Source: Chitinophagaceae bacterium UBA1953
Lineage (GTDB): Bacteria > Bacteroidota > Bacteroidia > Chitinophagales > Chitinophagaceae
Length of the DNA: 64,000 bases
Assembly: GCA_002336115.1 (NCBI GenBank)
Contig: DDEN01000057.1
Coordinates: 179,206-243,205 of the forward strand
Direction of reading: 5' to 3'
A model generated the notes under the pieces. The model was not told the DNA's origin and made no database searches. It worked only from the letters and a program-made list of their open reading frames with translations. A program made the position numbers and the translations under genes. The first letter of the stretch is position 1. Each line of letters begins with the position of its first letter. Positions 34,903 through 43,603 of this stretch are shown here, in pieces.

Positions 34903-35964
34903 TTACTTCTTTTTAACTCTTGAATATTTTAAGCTGCGTACAATCCAGTTAGGTAAAGGCTTGACAGGATTTCTTCGTTTTAAATTGAGGTACCATCCAA
35001 TTTTTTTGAGAATAGGAACACGATGTGTTTCCACATATTCAATCAATGTTCCGTCGGGATCTTCGTTGTAAGCAAAATGACCTGCAGCTTCACCCATATC
35101 AAAACTGGTTGAGCTGTCAACTGTAAACGGATAACCGGCTTCGTTGCAGATACGTTCATGTTCTGCATAACCATGTATATCAAAACAAACATGAATAAAA
35201 CCAAGATCGCCCCAGAAACGGTTTTCATAAATCTTTTTCGGTGTGCGGTCCTGCACTTCAACCAACTCAATGCAGGTTGAACCGAGTAGTTGTGAAAATG
35301 CACCTTCTAACGGTCTTGTATGGCGCAGTAATAAACGCTTGAACTTATGTGTACCTCCAGCTATTTTATTAAACTCGGGATAAACACCTTCACTTGAAAA
35401 AGCTTCAATATCATACCCCAGTACTTTTTCATAAAAATCAATTGCTTTTTCAATGGATGAAACGCCAATGGTAACACCGCAAACCGATCCTGTTAAATGG
35501 CCGGTATTCATAAACCAATGCGTGTCTTCCACAATTTCAAACACGTTGCCGTAAGGATCTTTCAGGAAAAAACTTTCTTCTCCACCAGGATTTTTTGTGG
35601 GTTCTGAAAGCAGGTTCACATCCATTTTCTTATACAACTCGTACGTTGCTTTAACGTCACGGCTTTTAATTTTCACTGCAAAGATTCCAAGATCGCCTAA
35701 CTGCACTTCAAATGCAGCAGGCTGGGGAGTGCGGCTCCTGTATTCCCATATTTCAAAACCACCGCCGCTTTGCATATTCAATGCAAGAATTGCATAACGG
35801 TCGTGACCTTCGCCACCGGTATAACGTTTCATTAATTCTGCACGACCGGCAGATTTAAACACCACTACATCAGTACCAAAAACCTTGCTGTACCATTTAA
35901 ACGCCTCATCTGCATTTGTTACACCAATTCCTACTTGCTGAATACCGCTTATTACTCTTTGCAT
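34903..35964 (-). CDS. Two-domain VOC (glyoxalase/dioxygenase fold) protein
   Basis: 353 residues made of two VOC domains: first about 5-140 (IQQVGIGVTNADEAFKWYSK ... NVFEIVED), second about 155-320 (SVCGVTIGVSSIEKAIDFYE ... DGTLIEYVE). The family includes metal-dependent lyases and dioxygenases such as 4-hydroxyphenylpyruvate dioxygenase; candidate metal ligands are the His and Glu residues at the strand ends (e.g. FEIVE, LIEYVE). The substrate is unknown. Tail-to-tail with YqgE. Confidence 0.85.
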   Translation of the reverse strand: MQRVISGIQQVGIGVTNADEAFKWYSKVFGTDVVVFKSAGRAELMKRYTGGEGHDRYAILALNMQSGGGFEIWEYRSRTPQPAAFEVQLGDLGIFAVKIKSRDVKATYELYKKMDVNLLSEPTKNPGGEESFFLKDPYGNVFEIVEDTHWFMNTGHLTGSVCGVTIGVSSIEKAIDFYEKVLGYDIEAFSSEGVYPEFNKIAGGTHKFKRLLLRHTRPLEGAFSQLLGSTCIELVEVQDRTPKKIYENRFWGDLGFIHVCFDIHGYAEHERICNEAGYPFTVDSSTSFDMGEAAGHFAYNEDPDGTLIEYVETHRVPILKKIGWYLNLKRRNPVKPLPNWIVRSLKYSRVKKK

Positions 35965-36054
35965 TTTCCTGTTTTAATTGTCCGGTCGTGAAGATATTCA
36001 GATTTTCATTTGAAACAGCAGGAATCTTCAGAATAATTATCAATGTTATTGCAA

Positions 36055-37935
36055 CTATTCCAACTGCAACTTTTTCTCTTTTGGATATTTCACACTGTAG
36101 CTGAACTGCATTTTCTTTGATTGCTTCGGATCAATGCTGTAACTCCATGTAAACACTTTGCTATCCTCATTCAGTTTAGCTCCTTCATATTTCAGATCAT
36201 CCACTTCAATTTCTTTTAAAGTTGAAATAGGAAACTGATCTTCAATTACAAGATTCACCGGCACATTCTTGTTGTTACGTACGGTAATTTCAAACTGGCG
36301 TGTATCAGTACGGTTACTGCCAAGGAATTTTTTATTACTGAATTCTTTCAGCATGGTACGTTTAACAGTGATTCCTTTGTCTACTCCAAGTGATAATGAA
36401 AGTGTATCAGAACCTGTTGAAAGATCGAGATAGGATTTGCCCAGATAAGTTCCTTCGTAAAACAAATTGGTTTCGCCGGGAATAAGATTCAGATCCTGCC
36501 AGTTGCTGATTTTTGCTGTGAGATATGCTGCTTCATCCAGCTTTGGTGCTGAATAATATTCATAATACGCAGGAATACTTGTTTCGTTAATGCTGAGTGT
36601 ATTTGTTTTACCATCGTTGTTTACAGTGGTGATTTCTTCAACTTCATATTGAATGGTGATGGGTTGAAATGTTGTGGTAATCTGCAATGGAATTGATTTC
36701 ACTTCCTTTTTCTTTTCTACATAACTTCTGTCGTAATCATCTGGGCGGGATGTGGCATAACCAGTAACAACTACTTCATCTAAATGACTCTCGTTTTGTT
36801 TTAATGCAACATTCATAAATCCTGATCCAGCAACAAATTCTGCAGTGTTATAACCAACAGAAGATACAGTTAAGCGCTGTGAAATTCCATTGGCTTTGAT
36901 CTTATAAAATCCATTGGCATCAGTTGAAGTTCCTGTGTTTGTTCCTTTAATAACAACCGAAGCTCCTGCAACAGGCACACCTTTATCATCAGTAATTCTT
37001 CCAGTCAGCATCTGGTCAGCACCACCAATATACCATTGCTTCATAGTGTTACTCATCTGTGCATCGTAATAAGAAATAAACCACGGACTCATGATTGGTT
37101 TTGAATTATTTTCATTGGGATTTCCTGTTGAAAGCACCAGCTTAATATTGTTCCAGTTTTCACCACTCGTCTGGTAAACGTTCGCATTCATTTCAAGCTG
37201 AAGATTACTCACTACATCTTTTACACGGATATTATAGGTTGGATACCATCCTGCTTTTTGTACGAGATAAGTAATTTCAAAAGGCACATTTGCATTTTCC
37301 TTTACATCGGCCAGCACCACAATTTCATTGGTGGAAAGATCAAATTTGCGGTTCATTTCAGTGAGTTGATTCAGCAGTTTGGCGTTCTCTTTCTGCATTT
37401 CATCAATCTCTTTCTGCAATGAAAGTTGTTGCTTCAGCACTTCTGCAAGACGTGACCGTTGAAAGTCGAGTGCAAGACGCAGCTCTTCCGGTTTTAATGT
37501 AACAGTTGATCCGCTGATCTGCTGATTTTTTATAATCATTGATTCTTCCTGCTTAAACACTTCAAGCATTTTTGCAGTGAGCGTAATTTTTTCATTCAGC
37601 TGATCAGATTTATTTTTTAACGTTTTTATTTCTTCTCTCACTTCCTGCTCTTTCAGAAAATCCCGTTGCACACGTACCGAAAGAATGGTGAGTTTTCCAT
37701 CGGCCTTTACCTGTACACTTTGCTTTTCAATATCAGTGGAAATGCCGGTGAAAACAATTTCCTGTTTACCGGTTGTAATGGTTTGTTTGGCAGTACGTTT
37801 TACCTGTGCGCCTTTCATAAACACTGTAACCTTTTCCATTTTTGTTTCAACAGGTACACGTTTTACTGATTGGGCAATTACTGTAAAAGGGAGAATAAAT
37901 AAAAAGGGAAGCATCCATTTCTTGTTCATAAACAT
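36055..37935 (-). CDS. MuiA-family protein with an inserted carboxypeptidase-regulatory-like domain
   Basis: 626 residues (a second in-frame ATG at 37929 may be the true start). Signal peptide MNKKWMLPFLFILPFTVIAQ. DUF4140-like N-terminal domain (about 30-100), a coiled coil (about 95-195), then the DUF4139 region. Inside DUF4139, residues 309-380 form a carboxypeptidase-regulatory-like beta domain (LTGRITDDKGVPVAGASVVI), followed by DEVVVTGY (386-393), the stretch that normally precedes a TonB-receptor plug. No plug or barrel follows; the DUF4139 part resumes. Probably periplasmic or outer-membrane-associated; function unknown. Confidence 0.85.
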   Translation of the reverse strand: MFMNKKWMLPFLFILPFTVIAQSVKRVPVETKMEKVTVFMKGAQVKRTAKQTITTGKQEIVFTGISTDIEKQSVQVKADGKLTILSVRVQRDFLKEQEVREEIKTLKNKSDQLNEKITLTAKMLEVFKQEESMIIKNQQISGSTVTLKPEELRLALDFQRSRLAEVLKQQLSLQKEIDEMQKENAKLLNQLTEMNRKFDLSTNEIVVLADVKENANVPFEITYLVQKAGWYPTYNIRVKDVVSNLQLEMNANVYQTSGENWNNIKLVLSTGNPNENNSKPIMSPWFISYYDAQMSNTMKQWYIGGADQMLTGRITDDKGVPVAGASVVIKGTNTGTSTDANGFYKIKANGISQRLTVSSVGYNTAEFVAGSGFMNVALKQNESHLDEVVVTGYATSRPDDYDRSYVEKKKEVKSIPLQITTTFQPITIQYEVEEITTVNNDGKTNTLSINETSIPAYYEYYSAPKLDEAAYLTAKISNWQDLNLIPGETNLFYEGTYLGKSYLDLSTGSDTLSLSLGVDKGITVKRTMLKEFSNKKFLGSNRTDTRQFEITVRNNKNVPVNLVIEDQFPISTLKEIEVDDLKYEGAKLNEDSKVFTWSYSIDPKQSKKMQFSYSVKYPKEKKLQLE

Positions 37936-38048
37936 TCGTTTTATAAAAGATGGATGCAGGGATGAAACGAATTACATAAAACTGCTGAATAAAAATTGAA
38001 TTCTATAACGAATATGAAATTTGTTCATGGATTTAGCGTTTTATAAAT

Positions 38049-38741
38049 ATGAAGCATCTACACCTATCAGGCTTAGTTTTGCTGTTGCTCCTTTCTTGTA
38101 AAACAAATACCACAGACAAATTCAGTTTTTACCCGGATTATCCGGACAGTTCTGCCACAAAAAAAGAACTGATTAAAGAACGGATGAAAGAAAATTCCCG
38201 GTTTAATTTACCTGATATTACCAATGGCATCAGCGATTCTCTTGAGATAAGGGTATGGCCGCAATATTCATTTGATGAATTCAGGAACTGTTTTGTATTT
38301 CAGATAAAGAAAAATGAATTCCTTGGTTTTCATTACAACTCTTATACTACACTTTTAATTGGTGCTGATGGAAATGAGATGAGATGGCCCGATAAAAAAC
38401 AAATAGGCGAGAACGTTTTTGTTGTGAAGCAAATTATCCCGAAATGTGGCTGGAAAATTTTTTATGATAGTGTTTCTTATTTTAGAATAACGGAATGGCC
38501 AACTCAAGCAAATACTAAAGATTTCAAAATGCATACAACTCTTGATGGGTATGGATTCATTTTCGAAATAGCTACAAAAAAATCATACCAATTTCTGAGT
38601 TATGGCAATCTGGATATTTACGATTACATTGAGTGCAAAAACATAACAGGTTTTATTGAAATGATGAAAAGACAATTTGGTCAGGATTTTGACTGGTCGC
38701 TTTATGAGTTTTCAGAAAATAAAAAATCCCGCCATTTCTGA
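38049..38741 (+). CDS. Lipoprotein of unknown function
   Basis: 230 residues, lipoprotein signal peptide MKHLHLSGLVLLLLLSC with Cys17. Mature domain of 213 residues with many aromatic and charged residues; no motif recognised. Its stop codon overlaps the hairpin that terminates the convergent atp genes. Confidence 0.65.
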   Translation: MKHLHLSGLVLLLLLSCKTNTTDKFSFYPDYPDSSATKKELIKERMKENSRFNLPDITNGISDSLEIRVWPQYSFDEFRNCFVFQIKKNEFLGFHYNSYTTLLIGADGNEMRWPDKKQIGENVFVVKQIIPKCGWKIFYDSVSYFRITEWPTQANTKDFKMHTTLDGYGFIFEIATKKSYQFLSYGNLDIYDYIECKNITGFIEMMKRQFGQDFDWSLYEFSENKKSRHF

Positions 38742-38749
38742 CGGGACTT
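38721..38749 (-). terminator. Terminator of the atpDC unit
   Basis: Arms TCCCG and CGGGA enclose about 10 nt; on the minus strand the stem is followed by TTTTTT, so it best serves the leftward atpD-atpC transcript. On the plus strand it lies at the lipoprotein stop and is followed only by CTTTATG. Confidence 0.7.
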
Positions 38750-38770
38750 TATGTATGAAGATTTTGGTTT

Positions 38771-39028
38771 CTATTTTGTTGCTTCTTCGCTTCCTTCAAC
38801 CAATACAGTGACTTTGTTATCCAGCACTTCCACAAATCCACTCTGGATATTGTAGAATTCGTTACGGTTTTTTTCAACCAGTACTTTCAACTGGCCTGCC
38901 TTTAAAGCACTTACCAGGGGAGCGTGGTTATCCAGTACTTCAAAACTACCGCCAATACCGGGCAACTGTACACCAATTACCTCGCCGCTGTATGTTTTAC
39001 CGAGTGGAGTTAATATTTCTAGATTCAT
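38771..39028 (-). CDS. atpC: ATP synthase epsilon subunit, short form
   Basis: 85 residues against about 139 in E. coli. Only the N-terminal beta-sandwich is present (MNLEILTPLGKTYSGEVIGV, NHAPLVSALKAGQLKV); the C-terminal helical hairpin that inhibits ATP hydrolysis is absent. It is part of the F1 central stalk. It follows atpD by 90 nt of AATTTGAAAATT-like simple sequence. The other atp genes are not in the window. Confidence 0.93.
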   Translation of the reverse strand: MNLEILTPLGKTYSGEVIGVQLPGIGGSFEVLDNHAPLVSALKAGQLKVLVEKNRNEFYNIQSGFVEVLDNKVTVLVEGSEEATK

Positions 39029-39118
39029 AATCCAATTTGAAAATTTTGGAATTTGAAAATTTGAAAATTGACGGGCTTCATTTTCAAATTAACCCATCTT
39101 CAAATTTTCAAATTGATT

Positions 39119-40618
39119 TTATCCTTTTGCTGCTGCGAGTAATTTCTTACCTTTTTCAATTGCATCTTCAATTGTACCCACCAGGTTGAAGGCTGCTTCA
39201 GGATATTCATCCACTTCACCATCCATAATCATGTTGAAAGCACGGATTGTGTCTTCAATGCTTACAAATACACCTTTCAAACCGGTAAATGCTTCCGCTA
39301 CGTGGAATGGCTGAGAAAGGAAACGCTGTACTTTACGTGCACGGAATACAGTCATCTTATCTTCTTCGCTCAGTTCATCCATACCAAGAATGGCGATGAT
39401 ATCCTGCAGTTCCTTGTAACGCTGAAGGATCAGCTTCACACGGTTGGCAGTATCATAATGCGCATCACCAACAATTTGCGGAGTAAGGATACGTGAAGTT
39501 GATTCCAACGGGTTTACCGCAGGATAGATACCAAGATCGGCAATCTTACGATCCAATACTGTAGTCGCATCAAGGTGAGCAAATGTTGTTGCAGGAGCAG
39601 GGTCAGTCAAGTCATCCGCAGGTACATATACCGCCTGTACAGAGGTAATTGAACCGTTACGGGTTGAAGTGATACGTTCCTGCATCAGCCCCATTTCTGT
39701 TGCAAGTGTTGGTTGATAACCTACCGCTGAAGGCATACGGCCTAACAACGCAGATACTTCAGAACCAGCCTGAGTGAAACGGAAGATATTGTCAACAAAA
39801 AACAGGATGTCTTTTCCTTTGCCGGTACCATCTCCATCACGGAAATATTCAGCTACTGTAAGACCCGAAAGCGCTACACGGGCACGGGCACCTGGAGGTT
39901 CATTCATTTGGCCAAATACGAAAGTTGCTTTTGATTCTTTCAACCCTTCCATATCCACTTTAGTAAGATCCCAGCCACCTTCTTCCATGCTGTGTTTGAA
40001 AGCATCACCATATTTCATGATGCCTGCTTCAATCATTTCACGCAACAAGTCATTTCCTTCACGGGTACGTTCGCCCACGCCTGCAAATACAGACAGACCA
40101 CCATAACCTTTTGCGATATTATTAATCAATTCCTGGATCAATACTGTTTTACCCACACCGGCACCACCAAACAAACCAATCTTACCACCTTTTGCATATG
40201 GTTCAATCAGGTCAATTACCTTAATGCCTGTGAAAAGCACTTCACTTGAAGTAGAAAGATTTTCAAAGGCAGGTGGCTTTGCGTGAATAGCACGACCATT
40301 TTCTTTGCTTACCTGCGGCAAACCGTCAATTGCATCGCCGGTTACATTAAATAAGCGGCCATTGATTAATTCGCCGGTAGGCATTACAATGTTTTTTTCG
40401 GTATCAACCACTTCCATACCACGTACCAAACCTTCCGTACCGTCCATCGCAATGGTACGAACGCTGTCTTCACCAAGGTGTTGCTGAACTTCAAGAACAA
40501 GCACATCACCGTTTGGACGCTTTAATTCAAGCGCACTGTAAATTTCGGGCAGCTTACCGTCAAACTGAACGTCAACAACGGCACCGATAACCTGTTTAAC
40601 CTTTCCAGAATTGGCCAT
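39119..40618 (-). CDS. atpD: ATP synthase F1 beta subunit
   Basis: 499 residues. Catalytic subunit of F-type ATP synthase on the cytoplasmic face. Walker A GGAGVGKT (about 153-160), GERTREGNDL, SGLTVAEYFRD, FVDNIFRFTQAGSEVSALLGRMPS and the catalytic-site Q/RITSTRNGS region all present. Gene pair atpD-atpC stands alone, away from the rest of the operon, a split seen in other Bacteroidota. Confidence 0.98.
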   Translation of the reverse strand: MANSGKVKQVIGAVVDVQFDGKLPEIYSALELKRPNGDVLVLEVQQHLGEDSVRTIAMDGTEGLVRGMEVVDTEKNIVMPTGELINGRLFNVTGDAIDGLPQVSKENGRAIHAKPPAFENLSTSSEVLFTGIKVIDLIEPYAKGGKIGLFGGAGVGKTVLIQELINNIAKGYGGLSVFAGVGERTREGNDLLREMIEAGIMKYGDAFKHSMEEGGWDLTKVDMEGLKESKATFVFGQMNEPPGARARVALSGLTVAEYFRDGDGTGKGKDILFFVDNIFRFTQAGSEVSALLGRMPSAVGYQPTLATEMGLMQERITSTRNGSITSVQAVYVPADDLTDPAPATTFAHLDATTVLDRKIADLGIYPAVNPLESTSRILTPQIVGDAHYDTANRVKLILQRYKELQDIIAILGMDELSEEDKMTVFRARKVQRFLSQPFHVAEAFTGLKGVFVSIEDTIRAFNMIMDGEVDEYPEAAFNLVGTIEDAIEKGKKLLAAAKG

Positions 40619-40714
40619 ATTAAATGCTATTTTAAAAATGTGGGTTTAAAAATTAACTCGTAATTAGTTATTGCTTTTTGCCTCGTTGAATAAAACTTTC
40701 GTTTTATTTGGGCG

Positions 40715-40746
40715 CAAAGGTAAGGGTGGCAGAACGAATTGCCAAT
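40715..40746 (-). promoter_or_regulatory. Promoter of atpDC
   Basis: On the minus strand, TTG (40745-40743) lies 20 nt before TACCTTTG (40722-40715), a perfect TAnnTTTG -7 element followed by CGCCC. The transcript would have a leader of roughly 90 nt. The rest of the 479-nt gap up to 41097 shows no gene; a weaker TAAATTGCG element at about 41069 may serve the flavoprotein gene on the plus strand. Confidence 0.6.
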
Positions 40747-41097
40747 TTGTTAAGGGGCATTTTTAAAATTGGGGAAAAGAAAATAAACAGCAAGACTTTC
40801 AGGCTGAGAAATGGAGTTATATTGAGATGATAATGCAATAAAACCGACCATCAGAAACGAAAAAAGCCCTGAACTTTCAATGCCTGCAACAGTTAAACTG
40901 GGTAGGCAAAGAACGAAGGTGTCTAACAATCACCAATAACATCCTTTTCTGTACTACACAGTTTACAAACCAGCCATTGCAAGCCTGTTTTTAGAGCAAA
41001 CTATTCCAAACTTTACTTTGCAAGACAACGTTTTCGCTAAATCTTTCCTGAAAGCCAATTCATCTAAGTAAATTGCGCCCCTAAAATTTTTATACTG

Positions 41098-41817
41098 ATG
41101 GCGGTACAACCATGGCGCAAAGGAATTGTAACAGAAATTATTGACGAAACCCCCAACACAAAACGTTTTCGCATTAAAATTCCAGAACTGGAAGTGTTTG
41201 ATTTTAATCCGGGACAGTTTATCACTTTCGATTTGCCTATTCATGAAAAACCAAGCAAACGCTTACGAAGCTATTCAATAGCAAGCTGGCCAAACGGCAC
41301 CAACGAATTTGAACTGATTATTGTATTAAACAAAGCAGGTGCAGGAACTCCCTGGCTCTGGGATCATGTTTCTGTGGGTTCTGAATTAACTTTAAGAGGC
41401 CCGCAGGGTGTATTTACTCTGCCTGAAACAATTGATTCGGATTTATTTTTCATCTGCACAGGTACCGGTATTGCACCTTTCCGCAGTAAAGCACATTATA
41501 TATTAAAGAACAACATCCCTCATCATAACATTTATCTCATTTTCGGCACAAGAAAAAAAGAAGACCTGCTTTATTATGAAGAGTTAAGCAAGCTGCACGA
41601 TGAGTACGAAAGCTTCCACTACTACCCCACACTTTCAAGGGAATTGTGGAACGGGCATACAGGCTATGTACATACTATTTATGAAAAGTTATTGGAAAAC
41701 AAACAGGATGCAAGGTTTTACCTCTGCGGCTGGAGAGCCATGCTCGATGAAACAAAAAAACGTATCATTGAACTGGGGTATGATAAAAAAACCATTCACC
41801 AGGAAGTGTATGGTTAG
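41098..41817 (+). CDS. Ferredoxin reductase-like FAD/NAD(P)-binding oxidoreductase
   Basis: 239 residues. FAD-binding FR-type domain (about 8-110) with RLRSYSIAS (FAD signature RxYS) and an NAD(P)-binding domain with CTGTGIAPFRS, FGTRKKEDLLY and YLCGWRAM. Length and fold fit ferredoxin/flavodoxin--NADP reductases. It could move electrons between NAD(P)H and ferredoxin, of interest because the complex I operon that follows lacks the NADH module; a terminator separates the two, so they are not one transcript. No 2Fe-2S domain is attached. Confidence 0.88.
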   Translation: MAVQPWRKGIVTEIIDETPNTKRFRIKIPELEVFDFNPGQFITFDLPIHEKPSKRLRSYSIASWPNGTNEFELIIVLNKAGAGTPWLWDHVSVGSELTLRGPQGVFTLPETIDSDLFFICTGTGIAPFRSKAHYILKNNIPHHNIYLIFGTRKKEDLLYYEELSKLHDEYESFHYYPTLSRELWNGHTGYVHTIYEKLLENKQDARFYLCGWRAMLDETKKRIIELGYDKKTIHQEVYG

Positions 41818-41847
41818 TGACAATTATTACATAACAATCATATAAAA

Positions 41848-41874
41848 ACTCCGGCAACGTTGCCGGAGTTTTTA
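41848..41874 (+). terminator. Strong terminator between the flavoprotein gene and nuoA
   Basis: A perfect 22-nt palindrome with half-sites ACTCCGGCAAC and GTTGCCGGAGT is followed directly by a T-rich tract (TTTTATTT). It separates the reductase gene from the nuo operon. Confidence 0.85.
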
Positions 41875-42012
41875 TTTACAATAAATGTTGCCAGAACTGT
41901 AAAAAACGCATGTTGAAACAATGACTTTCAACAGAATTGAAGTTAATAAGAATCAGGGATGCCATTATTTTAATTGTTGCTAAATTCGTCGAATCAAAAA
42001 AACCGACTTATT

Positions 42013-42363
42013 ATGGGTGCAGCTTCGCTCATTGTGCTGATTATTGCGGCAGTTACCTTTTCAACAATTGCTATTCTGATAGCTAAAGTTGTTACAGAAT
42101 CAACAAAAAACAAGCAAAAAGGCGAAGCCATTGAGTGTGGTATTCCTACAAAAGGTCCCAGTTGGATACAATTTAATGTTGGTTATTACTTATTTGCCCT
42201 CATTTTTTTAATTTTTGATGTGGAGCTGGTTTTCTTATATCCATGGGCCGTTGCTGTAAAGCAAACCGGGTGGATGGCACTCATCGAAATCGTTATCTTT
42301 TTCTTTATCTTGTTTTCAGGATTTTTGTATGCACATAAGAAAGGTGCGCTGAAATGGGTATAA
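42013..42363 (+). CDS. nuoA: NADH-quinone oxidoreductase subunit A
   Basis: 116 residues from ATG 42013; an upstream TTG (41974) would add 13 polar residues that do not look like NuoA. Three membrane segments with the conserved EAIECGIPTKGPS loop and YYLFALIFLIFDVELVFLYPWA. It shapes the quinone site of complex I together with NuoD and NuoH. First gene of the operon; TAAATTCG at 41981 could be a weak -7 element. Confidence 0.95.
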   Translation: MGAASLIVLIIAAVTFSTIAILIAKVVTESTKNKQKGEAIECGIPTKGPSWIQFNVGYYLFALIFLIFDVELVFLYPWAVAVKQTGWMALIEIVIFFFILFSGFLYAHKKGALKWV

Positions 42364-42433
42364 GAAGAAAGAAAAGACCTGAAACTTATGAACTGCAACC
42401 GGTAACCTGAAACACACCACATAACTTTTAGAA

Positions 42434-43015
42434 ATGAGTAAAAACGATAAACAGAAAAGCTTTTTAGAAACGTTTCCAACAGGCAAGGAAACAGAGAGCG
42501 TTTTTCCCGGAACTATTCATGAACTGCCGGGAGGTGGTATTGTCACCAGCAAACTGGATGATGTAATTAACTGGGCACGTTCCAACTCACTTTGGCCATT
42601 AACCTTTGCCACAAGTTGCTGCGGAATTGAGTACATGGCTGTTGCCGGTGCTAAATATGATTTTTCACGCTTTGGTTTTGAAGTAGCCCGTGCCACTCCA
42701 CGCCAGGCCGATGTAATTATTATTGCTGGTACCATTGTAAATAAAATGGCACCTGTATTAAAACGTCTTTACGACCAGATGGCTGATCCCAAATATGTGA
42801 TTGCGATGGGAGCCTGTGCCATCAGCGGCGGCCCATTCTTTTATAATACTTACTCAGTTGTAAAAGGCGCAGATCATGTGGTGCCCGTGGACGTATATAT
42901 TCCCGGATGCCCTCCACGACCTGAAGCTTTGTTGCACGCATTAATTGCATTGCAGCAAAAAATAAAAAGTGGCATGACAAGAGAACAAATAAGAGAAGGA
43001 AAAGATATTGTATGA
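42434..43015 (+). CDS. nuoB: NADH-quinone oxidoreductase subunit B
   Basis: 193 residues. Carries the terminal 4Fe-4S cluster N2 that passes electrons to quinone. The ligand cysteines are visible in ATSCCGIEYM, GACAISGG and IPGCPPRPEA. The stop overlaps the nuoC start (ATGA), so the two are coupled. Confidence 0.97.
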   Translation: MSKNDKQKSFLETFPTGKETESVFPGTIHELPGGGIVTSKLDDVINWARSNSLWPLTFATSCCGIEYMAVAGAKYDFSRFGFEVARATPRQADVIIIAGTIVNKMAPVLKRLYDQMADPKYVIAMGACAISGGPFFYNTYSVVKGADHVVPVDVYIPGCPPRPEALLHALIALQQKIKSGMTREQIREGKDIV

Positions 43016-43470
43016 CAAACGAAGAATTAAAAGTAAAACTTACAGAACTGCTTCCCTCTGTTACTTTTGAAGAAGGCGGCGAATGGCTGAATGTAGTTGT
43101 TGAGCCTGCTGAATGGCTTGCCTTTGCAAAACAGCTGAAAAGCGATGAAGCACTACAGTTCGATTTTCTTTTCTGTCTTACCTGTGTTGACTGGAAAACC
43201 CATCTTACAATGGTGTACCATCTCCGCTCAACCAAATTGCAACATGCAGTTGTAGTAAAGGCAAAACTCGACAGAACAAAACCTGAAATTGAAACTGTTT
43301 CTGATACCTGGCGTACTGCTGAGTTTCATGAAAGAGAAGTATATGAAATGTTTGGTGTGCATTTCCTGCATCACCCCGATCTGCGTTTGCTGATTTTACC
43401 TGCAGGATGGGAAGGAAAGAACCCGATGCGCAAGGATTTTGAAGATCCGGTGAATATGATAAAACTATAG
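43012..43470 (+). CDS. nuoC: NADH-quinone oxidoreductase subunit C
   Basis: 152 residues. 30-kDa subunit of the peripheral arm with the signature VYEMFGVHFLHHPDLRLLIL and GWEGKNPMRKDF. Separate from NuoD, unlike the fused NuoCD of E. coli. A 133-nt gap with AT-rich simple sequence and a partial dispersed repeat follows. Confidence 0.96.
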   Translation: MTNEELKVKLTELLPSVTFEEGGEWLNVVVEPAEWLAFAKQLKSDEALQFDFLFCLTCVDWKTHLTMVYHLRSTKLQHAVVVKAKLDRTKPEIETVSDTWRTAEFHEREVYEMFGVHFLHHPDLRLLILPAGWEGKNPMRKDFEDPVNMIKL

Positions 43471-43603
43471 AAGAGTTTATAGTTTTTTGTTTATGGTTTA
43501 TAGTTGAGCTTGCTTTGGTGAATAGAATTACCCGACGTAAAAGTGAGTGACACAACAGAAGTAAAATAGAAATACAAAAGTTCACAACATAAAATTGTTT
43601 TAG

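Noticed and set aside
41098..41817. Replacement NADH module as part of the nuo operon
   Set aside because: A strong terminator separates it from nuoA and it lacks iron-sulfur motifs; a link to complex I is only a hypothesis.
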